Part shown: positions 1 to 6,198 of the stretch, piece by piece
How the letters are laid out: each line of letters starts with the position of its first letter
Numbering within the stretch: the stretch's first letter is position 1
Origin: Actinomycetota bacterium
Lineage (GTDB): Bacteria; Actinomycetota; Acidimicrobiia; Spongiisociales; UBA11373
Length of the DNA stretch: 8,971 bases
Direction: 5' to 3'
NCBI GenBank assembly: GCA_030688105.1
Contig: JAUYIV010000021.1
Location: 1 to 8,971, forward strand
The notes under the pieces: generated by a model
What the model was told of the DNA's origin: nothing
Database searches by the model: none
The model's input: the letters and a program-made list of their open reading frames with translations, nothing else
Program-made: the position numbers and the translations under genes

Positions 1-684
1 CCTCATCTCGTCGAAGCGACGCCTCGCCTCTTCCTCCTGTCGACGCTGCTCGGCGAGCTCCACCTCGGCCTGCTCCAGGGTCGCCTCGGCCTCGTCGAAT
101 GCCTCGTCGGCGCCCTCGAACAGCTCGTTCATGCGTGCCACCACGGCCTCGGCCTCGATGCTCAACTCGGAGACGCGAGCGGTGTCGGCGTCGAGCTCTC
201 CACGAAGGCGCTCCATCTCTGCGGTGGCGGCCACGAACGTGTCCAGGGAGGCCGCGTCGTCTTCGACGGCGATGGCGAGCACTTCCCTGGCGATGAGGCT
301 CTGCTGGATCTGTTGCGGGGAGAAGGTTCGAGCGATCTGATCCCGGGCGTCGCCGTTCATGTACGACTCGACGGCGCGCTCCCTGATCTGATCGCGCAGC
401 TCCAAAGTCCGGTCCTCGTAGACCTCCAGCTGGCTGCGCAAGCGGCCGATCCGGAAGGTCAGCTCCTGCAGCTCGGAGTTGATCGCCTCGTAGGCGAGCA
501 CGGCCGCATCGAGGTCGGCGAGAGCGGCGGCCCTCTCCTGGGCGGCGGCTTCGGCCTCCTGGCGGGCGCGTTCGACCTCCTCCTCTTCGATGGAGAAGGC
601 GGGAACGATGCCGCTGATCAGCACCAGAGCAAGAAAAGCGAGTGCCGTGGCCACCCGCGGTAGCCGCCAGGTCACGCCGAGCAT
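1..684 (-). CDS. Secreted coiled-coil protein, probable N-terminal part of a peptidoglycan hydrolase (partial)
   Basis: The reading frame is open from an ATG at 684 to the left edge, giving 228 residues with the C-terminus missing. Residues 1-31 form a good Sec signal peptide: arginines at 7 and 10, then a hydrophobic core (VATALAFLALVLISGIV), then PAFS. The rest is almost entirely charged heptad-like helix rich in E, A, R, Q and L. A short break at about residues 100-118 contains SYMNGDARDQIARTFSPQQ. This layout (helix, a short 'R..A...Y..G' segment, helix) resembles the N-terminal coiled coil of CwlO/PcsB/RipA-type murein hydrolases, whose catalytic domain would lie outside the window. An in-frame ATG at 753 would add 23 residues, some acidic, before the signal peptide. 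I prefer 684 because it gives the cleaner signal peptide, although neither start has a Shine-Dalgarno sequence. Coding and secretion are well supported; hydrolase function is inference. Confidence 0.75.
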   Translation of the reverse strand, partial: MLGVTWRLPRVATALAFLALVLISGIVPAFSIEEEEVERARQEAEAAAQERAAALADLDAAVLAYEAINSELQELTFRIGRLRSQLEVYEDRTLELRDQIRERAVESYMNGDARDQIARTFSPQQIQQSLIAREVLAIAVEDDAASLDTFVAATAEMERLRGELDADTARVSELSIEAEAVVARMNELFEGADEAFDEAEATLEQAEVELAEQRRQEEEARRRFDEMR

Positions 685-830
685 CGTAAGACGGGATGCC
701 GCATATCCATCGTCATTCGTTTCGGCAGTGTGCGGGCCGGGGTGAAGGGACATGGGACCCGTCGTGAATGAGTCCTAGTTCATCGCTCTTCGGCTGACGC
801 CTCATCGCAGTGTCGCCCGGGTCCCTGACT

Positions 831-875
831 CCCTCCGGCCTTCGGGCCACCTCCCCCGCAACTCGGGGGAGGTGG
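831..875. repeat. Two-hairpin palindromic intergenic element
   Basis: A CCCTCC run (831-836) is followed by a GGCC-TTCG-GGCC hairpin (837-848, a UUCG-type tetraloop closed by C-G). This partly overlaps a perfect 12-bp stem, CCACCTCCCCCG (847-858) with CGGGGGAGGTGG (864-875), around a CAACT loop. There is no T-tract after the stem, and the element lies between two divergent genes, so a terminator role is unlikely. The design (CCCTCC, small hairpin, CCACCTCCCC, large hairpin) resembles dispersed palindromic repeats I recall from several high-GC genomes. Copy number cannot be judged from a single window. Confidence 0.65.
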
Positions 876-902
876 GCGGCCTGCGGGTGGCCAACCTCGC
901 GC

Positions 903-908
903 TAGCGT
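903..908 (+). promoter_or_regulatory. Probable -10 element of hisC
   Basis: TAGCGT lies 10 nt before the hisC ATG at 919, so transcription would begin a few bases before the start codon or at it. It sits inside the 8-bp palindrome CGCTAGCG (900-907). I see no convincing -35 hexamer. The call rests on position and on the same arrangement at other gene starts in the window. Confidence 0.45.
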
Positions 909-918
909 CACGAGCGAG

Positions 919-1998
919 ATGCCCCCGCGCTATCGCCCCGACCTCGATCGGATTCATCCGTATCGGCCAGGTCGGCCGATCGCCGAGGTGGCCCTCGAGT
1001 TCGGGCTCACCGACGTCGTCAAACTCGCCTCGAACGAGAGCCCGGAGCCCCCTTTTCCAGAGGTTCAGGACGCCATCGCCGCCCACGCCGGCACCCTCAA
1101 CCGCTACCCGGACAACGCCAAGCCACAGCTGGTGGCTGCCATCTCCGAGCACCTCGGGGTCCCCGAGGAGCGGATCTGGTGCGGGGGTGCCAGCAACGAG
1201 CTGATGCTCACCACCGCCCTCGCGATGGGCGGCCCGCAGACATCATCGGTGTACGGCTGGCCATCGTTCGGGCTCTATCAGATCGGCTCGCGCGCCGGCT
1301 TTGCCGACGACATCGCCGTTCCGCTCGACGCCGCCCACCGGCACGACCTCGACGCGATGCGAGCCGCACTGCGGGAGGACACCACCGTCGTCTACCTGTG
1401 CAACCCGAACAACCCGACGAGCACCCACGTGCCCGGGGGCGACCTCGAAGGGTTCATCGACTCGGTGCCGGACCACGTGCTCGTGATCGTCGACGAGGCG
1501 TATGCCGAGTTCGCCACCGCCTCCGACTACCGCTCGATGGTCCCACTGGCGGCGACGCGAGACAACGTTATGGTCACCCGCACCTTCTCCAAGGTCTACG
1601 GCCTGGCCGGGCTGCGCATCGGGTACGCGGTCACCCTTCCCGAGTCGATCGAGCACTTCCGCCGCATTCAGCTGCCCTTCACCGTCAACACCCTGGGTGA
1701 GGTCGCCGCCGTCGAAGCCCTGCGCCATCAGGATCGGGTGAAGGAACGGGTGGCGCGCAACGCCGAAGCGATCCAGTTCCTGACCTCGTCACTCCGATCC
1801 CGAGGCTTCGAGGTGGCCGACAGCCAGACGAACTTCGTCTACGCCGATTTCGACGAGGGCGCTCCGAAGATCACCACCGGGCTGCTGGAGCGAGGCCTGA
1901 TCATTCGCCCGGTCATCCCCGAAGGCTGGCTACGGATCACCGCGGGCGCTCCCCCGGAGAACGAGCGCTTCATCGCGGCTCTCGACGAGATCACTTAG
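919..1998 (+). CDS. hisC: Histidinol-phosphate aminotransferase family (PLP-dependent class I/II aminotransferase)
   Basis: A complete 359-residue protein of normal HisC length. It is a cytosolic fold-type I aminotransferase that transfers the amino group between glutamate and imidazole-acetol phosphate in histidine synthesis. Visible family features, in order: KLASNESP (35-42) near the substrate site; NRYPD (61-65); GGASNE (89-94), which holds the cofactor phosphate; Y119 in the PSFGLY segment; CNPNNPTS (161-168); VDEAY (191-195) with the pyridine-binding Asp192; RTFSKVYGLAGLRIGYA (221-237) with the Schiff-base Lys225 and Arg233; and WLRI (337-340) with the carboxylate-binding Arg339. The gene stands alone, with no other his genes beside it, and is close to tyrosine-degradation genes. 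An aromatic-substrate role (phenylalanine or tyrosine aminotransferase, a common sideline of this family) is therefore possible. The ATG at 919 gives the standard N-terminus. Its end is 2 bp from the convergent neighbour. Confidence 0.9.
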   Translation: MPPRYRPDLDRIHPYRPGRPIAEVALEFGLTDVVKLASNESPEPPFPEVQDAIAAHAGTLNRYPDNAKPQLVAAISEHLGVPEERIWCGGASNELMLTTALAMGGPQTSSVYGWPSFGLYQIGSRAGFADDIAVPLDAAHRHDLDAMRAALREDTTVVYLCNPNNPTSTHVPGGDLEGFIDSVPDHVLVIVDEAYAEFATASDYRSMVPLAATRDNVMVTRTFSKVYGLAGLRIGYAVTLPESIEHFRRIQLPFTVNTLGEVAAVEALRHQDRVKERVARNAEAIQFLTSSLRSRGFEVADSQTNFVYADFDEGAPKITTGLLERGLIIRPVIPEGWLRITAGAPPENERFIAALDEIT

Positions 1999-2000
1999 CC

Positions 2001-2981
2001 TCAGGTCAATATCGTCACCGTCGCCCAAAACGCTCCCGCGGCGAGGACCACGCCGTCCAGGTAGGACAAGCTTCCGGGGAGCGTGCCCTCGCTGAAGAAA
2101 CCGCCCACCCGGATGAGCATCCCCAGGTTGCGCCCCGCCACCAGGGCCACCGCCGCGGCCACCGCACCGGCGATGGCGGCCAGGACATCGGGCGCCCATA
2201 TGGCTCCGGCCGCGGCACCGCCGACGATCGCGCCGATGAGCATCGCGACGAGGGGATCGACGATCGGCATCTCCGATCGATCGGACAGCCATGACACCAA
2301 CACGGCAACCGCGGCCACGAAGAGGAAGACCAACGTCTCCTCCCGGGACCGCAGCCGCAGGATCACCAACGCCGACGCTCCGAGCGCTGCGCTCAGCGCG
2401 ATCACTGCGCCCGCGGTCACCGACTCGATCGGTCGCAGCCGATGCAGGAACAAGCTCCAGATGAGCGAGAGAAGAACCCCCCCGATCGTGGCGGCAGCCA
2501 TCCCGTTGGCGCCAAAGCGGTAGGTGGCAAGCACTCCACCGAGCGCAGATGCGACGGCCGGGAAGAAGGCGAGATCGAGCTCCCGGCGCTCTGCGGCCGA
2601 CACCAGGTCGTAGACCCAGAGGGCGACCACCAGGAACACCGACACGGCAAACCATTGGAGGGAGATGGCGTTCGCCCCGAACAGCGCAGCGGCCAGGGTG
2701 GCCACGATCCCGATCTCGATCGCCATCGGGGACCGCACCAGCATCGCCCCGCCCGACACGGGGGGGATTGCCGCGACCTCGGAGTCGGCGGAGACCGGGG
2801 CGCCGGCTCGGGCGCGCTCGCCGTTCACCCAGACTTGGGCGGGCTCGAGCGCTCGGGCGAACTCCCCCCCGAAACGATCGATGGCCCCCTGGAGGACCTC
2901 TTCGACGGTGCTACCGGCGACCTCGACCGAACCGGTGCCGGCGATCTCGCGGAGATTGGCAAACAGCCGGAGCCGTGCCAT
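2001..2981 (-). CDS. Fusion of a MoaD/ThiS-like beta-grasp domain with a degenerate CdsA-like membrane domain
   Basis: A 326-residue protein starting at the ATG at 2981, which overlaps the stop of the preceding hydratase gene (TGATG) and so is probably translationally coupled to it. A longer frame to 3071 only reads through the neighbour. Residues 1-78 look like MoaD or another ubiquitin-like sulfur carrier: MARLRLFANLREIAG at the start, VWVNGE at 50-55, and IPPVSGG at 72-78, which ends in the family's terminal di-glycine. Here the di-glycine is internal, followed by AMLVRSP. Residues 86-326 contain about eight or nine hydrophobic helices. The C-terminal part aligns by eye with the CdsA signature: GRNLGMLIR (283-291), SEGTLPG (297-303), then YLDGVVLAAGAF (307-318). 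The usual KD and HGG...DR.D residues of phosphatidate cytidylyltransferase are lost, as is the ISPKKTWEG block. It is either a pseudoenzyme or an altered activity. The MoaD-like half is fairly certain; the CdsA relationship is less so. Confidence 0.7.
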   Translation of the reverse strand: MARLRLFANLREIAGTGSVEVAGSTVEEVLQGAIDRFGGEFARALEPAQVWVNGERARAGAPVSADSEVAAIPPVSGGAMLVRSPMAIEIGIVATLAAALFGANAISLQWFAVSVFLVVALWVYDLVSAAERRELDLAFFPAVASALGGVLATYRFGANGMAAATIGGVLLSLIWSLFLHRLRPIESVTAGAVIALSAALGASALVILRLRSREETLVFLFVAAVAVLVSWLSDRSEMPIVDPLVAMLIGAIVGGAAAGAIWAPDVLAAIAGAVAAAVALVAGRNLGMLIRVGGFFSEGTLPGSLSYLDGVVLAAGAFWATVTILT

Positions 2982-3814
2982 CAGCCGGGGGCGGCCTCGA
3001 ACGTCCCCCGCATCACGACCTTCTCGTCGGGCCTGACCGTCTCGAATTGGTGGCTTCCCCCCGACTCCCACACCGCCGTCACCAGGTCACTCCCGGGGAA
3101 GACGACGTCGGTGAACCGCACCTTGACCCGGCGGACTCGCCTGGGATCGCCCCCGGCGACCTCCGCCACCAATCCGCCGGTCACCAGGGAAAGGGTGCCG
3201 AGGCCGTGGTTGATGACGCCGGGGAGCCCAACCGCCTTGGCGACGGTGTCGTCGAGATGGATCGGGTTGTAGTCACCAGAGGCCGCCGCATAGCGAGTAG
3301 GCATGTCCACGGTGACGTGACTCGTGAAAGTGGTCGCCGCCTCGCCCCGGTCCGGGGGCGCCTCCGTCGGCGCTGGGGGACGGTCTTGCCCGCTGCCGGC
3401 GCCGCGGACGATGATCGTGGCGAACTGCTCGTTCACCGGCTCGCCGTCCTCGGTGGCGGCGCCGACCCGAACGACGTACATGCCGTTCCGTCCCTTGTCC
3501 TCGACGGACTGGAGCGACGGGGTGAACACCAGGGTCTCGCCGGCGCGCATTGGGCGGTGGTGGACGATCTCCTCTTCGCCGTGAAGGATCATCAGGAGGT
3601 TCTCGAGATTCAGCTCAGGGTCAGTGGAGACCGTTCCCATGAGGGGAAACCCGGGCACCACCGGGAAGATCGGCGATGCCACCTGTCCGGAGCCCTTGGC
3701 ATGCAGGGGATTGGGGTCACCCGAGGCCCGGGCGTAGTCCTCGATCTCGTCGGCGGTGATCGTCCTGGTGATCGGGTCGTAGACCTTCCCACCCAGCGAG
3801 AAGTTGAGAGGCAT
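2981..3814 (-). CDS. Double hot-dog MaoC-like (R)-specific enoyl-CoA hydratase/dehydratase
   Basis: A 277-residue protein with two MaoC-type hot-dog repeats. The C-terminal repeat (about 163-275) holds the hydratase-2 motif around YAAASGDYNPIH (175-186), with the expected catalytic Asp181 and His186, then a GLPGVINHGL segment (197-206). The N-terminal repeat (about 8-138) has its own version, YARASGDPNPLH (27-38), with Asp33 and His38. A Pro-rich linker at 143-156 joins them. Members of this family add water to trans-2-enoyl-CoA or act in fatty-acyl or side-chain metabolism; the substrate here cannot be told. The ATG at 3814 is preferred over the upstream frame start at 3856 because homology begins there and a -10-like TACCCT lies 7 nt before it. 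It is separated from fahA by 58 bp and overlaps the next gene by one base. Confidence 0.85.
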   Translation of the reverse strand: MPLNFSLGGKVYDPITRTITADEIEDYARASGDPNPLHAKGSGQVASPIFPVVPGFPLMGTVSTDPELNLENLLMILHGEEEIVHHRPMRAGETLVFTPSLQSVEDKGRNGMYVVRVGAATEDGEPVNEQFATIIVRGAGSGQDRPPAPTEAPPDRGEAATTFTSHVTVDMPTRYAAASGDYNPIHLDDTVAKAVGLPGVINHGLGTLSLVTGGLVAEVAGGDPRRVRRVKVRFTDVVFPGSDLVTAVWESGGSHQFETVRPDEKVVMRGTFEAAPG

Positions 3815-3821
3815 GGCCTGG

Positions 3822-3827
3822 AGGGTA
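3822..3827 (-). promoter_or_regulatory. Possible -10 element of the MaoC-like gene
   Basis: On the minus strand TACCCT ends 7 nt before the ATG at 3814, and no Shine-Dalgarno sequence is visible. It could give the hydratase and the MoaD-fusion gene their own leaderless transcript in addition to read-through from fahA. The match is moderate and no -35 is evident. Confidence 0.35.
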
Positions 3828-3872
3828 CCGCGGCGGCCCGCCGGAAGCCGCCCCATGTGAGTGCACCATGGC

Positions 3873-5099
3873 TCAGCCGGGGCCGGCCACCACCGTCCCC
3901 ACGCACTCCCCGAAGCCGATGCGCACCTCGCCGGGACGGTCGCACCACCCCCGCAGGATCACCGTGTCCCCGTCCTCGAGGAAACGGCGGTCGGTGCCGT
4001 CCGTGAGGGATATCGGTCGCTCCCCTCCCCAGGTCATTTCGATGAGGCTGCCGTAACTCCCCGGATCGGCGCCGGACACGGTCCCCGAGGCATATAGGTC
4101 CCCGGGACGCACATTCGTCCCGTTGGAGGTGAGGTGGGCGAGTTGTTGCGCCATCGTCCAATACATGCGTGAGAAGTTGGTGCGTGAGATCACGATGGGC
4201 TCGTCCATGCCGGGCGACTGGATGACCACCTCGAGCTCCAGGTCGACCGCCCAGTTCTCCGGCGTGCGCAGGTAGTCGAGCGGCGGCGGATCCTGGTCGG
4301 GCGCCGCGGTCAAGAACGGAGACAGGGCCTCGAGCGTGACCACCCATGGCGACACCGAGGTGGCGAACGACTTGCCGAGGAACGGGCCCAGCGGCTGATA
4401 CTCCCAACGCTGGATGTCCCGGGCGCTCCAGTCGTTGACGAGGACCAGGCCGAAGATGTGGTCCCCGGCCCGCTCGATCGGAATCGGCTCCCCGAGGGCG
4501 TTCCCCGGCCCGGTCACGAACCCGACCTCCAGCTCGACGTCCAGCTCAGCCGTGGGGGCGTATGCCGGCGGCACATCCAGAGGCTTGAGCTGGCCGGAGG
4601 GACGCCTCACCGCCGTGCCGCTAACGACGACGCTGCTGGAGCGGCCGTGGTAGCCGACGGGCAGGTGGCGCCAGTTGGGGAGCAGCGCCTCCGAGTCGGG
4701 CCGGAACATCTTGCCGAGATTCGTGGCGTGCTCGATGGAGGAGTAGAAGTCGACGTAGTCCCCCGGCTCGAACGGCAGCCGCATGTCGACCGACTCGATC
4801 TCATGAAGCGCGCCGTCGGGGAGCCGGTCGAACTCGTCGGTCGACAGCAGACCGATGATCCGTTGTCGGGTCTCCTGCCAGGCCGACCTCCCCAATTCGA
4901 GGAACGGGTTGAGGGTGGGAGCCGCCAGGGCCTCGGCGACGGTCGAGGGGAGACGCCCCGACACGGCGGGGAGGTCGAGGACATGAGCACCGATGGCTAC
5001 CCCGATGCGTGAGCCCTCACCGGGATCGAACACCCCGTACGGAAGGTTCTCGATTGGGAAGTCGGATCCGTCGGGAACCGGCACCCGCGACGTGCTCAC
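3873..5099 (-). CDS. fahA: Fumarylacetoacetase (fumarylacetoacetate hydrolase)
   Basis: A 408-residue protein of full family length. It hydrolyses 4-fumarylacetoacetate to fumarate and acetoacetate, the last step of tyrosine/homogentisate degradation, in the cytosol. Residues match mammalian FAH with a constant offset: metal ligands Asp117 (DYVDFYSS), Glu189 and Glu191 (ELDVELEVGF) and Asp223 (NDWSARDIQ); catalytic His124; Arg227, Gln230 and Lys243 (PFLGKSF); Thr340 (ASGTVSG); and Glu354. The small N-terminal SH3-like domain (about 1-105) precedes the catalytic barrel. The start is a GTG at 5099 whose bases form GTGA with the stop of the upstream gene, a typical coupling overlap. The open frame extends further upstream to 5444, but that part is only a shadow of the neighbour. 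All catalytic residues are present, so it should be active. Confidence 0.95.
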   Translation of the reverse strand: MSTSRVPVPDGSDFPIENLPYGVFDPGEGSRIGVAIGAHVLDLPAVSGRLPSTVAEALAAPTLNPFLELGRSAWQETRQRIIGLLSTDEFDRLPDGALHEIESVDMRLPFEPGDYVDFYSSIEHATNLGKMFRPDSEALLPNWRHLPVGYHGRSSSVVVSGTAVRRPSGQLKPLDVPPAYAPTAELDVELEVGFVTGPGNALGEPIPIERAGDHIFGLVLVNDWSARDIQRWEYQPLGPFLGKSFATSVSPWVVTLEALSPFLTAAPDQDPPPLDYLRTPENWAVDLELEVVIQSPGMDEPIVISRTNFSRMYWTMAQQLAHLTSNGTNVRPGDLYASGTVSGADPGSYGSLIEMTWGGERPISLTDGTDRRFLEDGDTVILRGWCDRPGEVRIGFGECVGTVVAGPG

Positions 5100-6019
5100 G
5101 AGCCCACCGGAAGTACCCCGAGGCCGGTGAGGTCGTCCACCGGTTCGTCGAACGAGCAGGAGCCGTATCCGACGAAGAGCCCATTCCGAGCGGCCTGGAG
5201 GTCGGCGGCGGTGGCGAGGTGGTCCCTCCACCGGAGCCCGGACCTGTCGAAGGTGAAGGCCTCCGGGTCGTCCTCGGCGACGACGGCAGCCAGGGTCGCC
5301 GGGTCTTCTCCGTGGACGGCGAGGGCGGCGGCACAGAGCAGGTTCAGGAAACCGTGCTGGGTGAACCCCGTCGCCGGATCGACGTGCCGGATCGGGTGAT
5401 GGAGACCGGCGGTTGCCTTCAACGGCAGAGACCGGTCGCGACACCCCAGGAGGAATGCCGCCACGACTTCGGGTGGCGGGAATTCGTCAGCCGTGTGGCC
5501 ACCGGTCCGGATCTTGGCGCCCAGCGCCCGCCGCGTGCCCTCTCGCGCGGCGACGAGCCCATCGAGGGCGGCGTCGAGATCGATGCGCCATGGGATCTCG
5601 AAAAAGACGAACCGATCGAACATCTCCAGGGCCCGGGCCGCCCACGCGGCCGAGTCCCCTGTGGGCAATCTCACCTCGATCTGCTCGACCAGGGCGCCTC
5701 CCGTCATCTCCGAGTCGAAGGAATCGACGGCGGCGACCTCGGCCTCCAGGCCCGTCTCCGTATTGGCGATCGCCGAGACCCTCCACGGCGCCTCGCCCGG
5801 GCTCATCGTCGAGGTCAGGATCCCGGCGAGCTCGACGAGCCGCCCCACCGGACAGAGGAACCGGTCGACGATCCAGGAGTCCGGACCTGATCGGGCGGCT
5901 CGATACTCCGCGGCCGCCGCGGCCATGCCGAGCTCGGCGGGCGGGAAGAGCCCGGCGTAGTCGATGAGGCCGCTCAGCGCGGCATAGCGGGCGTCGCGAC
6001 GAGAAATCGAGATGGCCAC
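5096..6019 (-). CDS. Conserved protein of unknown function coupled to fumarylacetoacetase
   Basis: A 307-residue soluble protein with no signal peptide or membrane segment, and I cannot assign it to a characterised family. Notable blocks are YAGLFPPAEL (21-30), AKIRTGG (168-174), LKATAGLHHPIR (200-211), HGFLNLL (222-228) and FVGYGSCSFDEP (282-293). Alternating beta-like and helical stretches, with Lys/His motifs at strand ends, would fit an alpha/beta or TIM-barrel enzyme; this is a guess. It is the first gene of the fahA operon and overlaps fahA by 4 nt (GTGA), so a role in the homogentisate pathway is likely. It does not look like the glutathione-S-transferase-type or DinB-type maleylacetoacetate isomerases. 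The GTG at 6019 is chosen because it is 6 nt after a perfect TACACT; another GTG at 6070 would add 17 residues and run into the palindromes. Confidence 0.8.
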   Translation of the reverse strand: MAISISRRDARYAALSGLIDYAGLFPPAELGMAAAAAEYRAARSGPDSWIVDRFLCPVGRLVELAGILTSTMSPGEAPWRVSAIANTETGLEAEVAAVDSFDSEMTGGALVEQIEVRLPTGDSAAWAARALEMFDRFVFFEIPWRIDLDAALDGLVAAREGTRRALGAKIRTGGHTADEFPPPEVVAAFLLGCRDRSLPLKATAGLHHPIRHVDPATGFTQHGFLNLLCAAALAVHGEDPATLAAVVAEDDPEAFTFDRSGLRWRDHLATAADLQAARNGLFVGYGSCSFDEPVDDLTGLGVLPVGS

Positions 6020-6025
6020 CCGCCG

Positions 6026-6031
6026 AGTGTA
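6026..6031 (-). promoter_or_regulatory. Probable -10 element of the fahA operon
   Basis: TACACT on the minus strand, 6 nt before the GTG at 6019, with no Shine-Dalgarno sequence between. This is the classical actinobacterial leaderless arrangement and is the main argument for the chosen start. No clear -35 box is seen about 17 nt further upstream. Confidence 0.55.
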
Positions 6032-6066
6032 CGAGAAGCATCCGAGCGAACCTCCGAGTTCCCGTC

Positions 6067-6084
6067 TCACCGTTCACGGTGAAC
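6067..6084. promoter_or_regulatory. Candidate operator: nested perfect inverted repeats
   Basis: TCACCGTTCACGGTGAAC contains two overlapping palindromes: TCACCGT-TC-ACGGTGA (6067-6082) and GTTCAC-G-GTGAAC (6072-6084). It lies in the divergent region, about 40-50 bp upstream of the fahA-operon promoter and about 115 bp upstream of hppD. That position suits a shared regulator of the tyrosine pathway. The binding protein is unknown and no regulator gene is in the window. Confidence 0.45.
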
Positions 6085-6150
6085 TGTCGCGACGGCTCGG
6101 GCATGCCATCTGCCATACCGTTCCAGAGATACGGCGAATAGATCCTCCAA

Positions 6151-6160
6151 TGTGCGCACA
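6151..6160. promoter_or_regulatory. Perfect 10-bp palindrome upstream of hppD
   Basis: TGTGCGCACA is fully self-complementary and lies about 25 bp before the proposed hppD -10 element, near where a -35 or an operator would be. It may be a binding site. A palindrome this short is only moderately unlikely by chance in GC-rich DNA. Confidence 0.3.
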
Positions 6161-6184
6161 ACACGCGACAATGGCGACAACGAG

Positions 6185-6190
6185 TATCGG
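6185..6190 (+). promoter_or_regulatory. Possible -10 element of hppD
   Basis: TATCGG ends 8 nt before the ATG at 6199, the same spacing range as other starts here. The G-run following it (6189-6193) might also serve weakly in ribosome binding, so leadered translation is not excluded. Two 9-bp-spaced GCGACAA copies (6165-6171 and 6174-6180) lie just upstream. Confidence 0.35.
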
Positions 6191-6198
6191 GGGCACAC

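Noticed and set aside
131..663. Plus-strand open frames in the first 660 bases
   Set aside because: They are antisense to the coiled-coil gene, and their composition mirrors its Glu/Ala-rich codons.
837..875. Intrinsic terminator at the two-hairpin element
   Set aside because: No T-run on either strand follows the stem, and both neighbouring genes start on either side of it, so there is no transcript to end.
3831..3843. Small hairpin CGGCG-GCC-CGCCG between fahA and the MaoC-like gene
   Set aside because: A 5-bp stem with a 3-nt loop and no T-tract is expected by chance in such GC-rich DNA; not called as a terminator.
2549..4006. Long plus-strand open frame (485 codons) over the hydratase and fusion genes
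   Set aside because: Its product is rich in R, G, P and D and has no family motif. It lies opposite two genes with clear domains, so it is a GC-rich shadow frame.
5100..5444. N-terminal extension of fahA upstream of 5099
   Set aside because: The extension is Arg/Pro-rich and overlaps the upstream gene in another frame. FAH homology and the GTGA overlap put the start at 5099.
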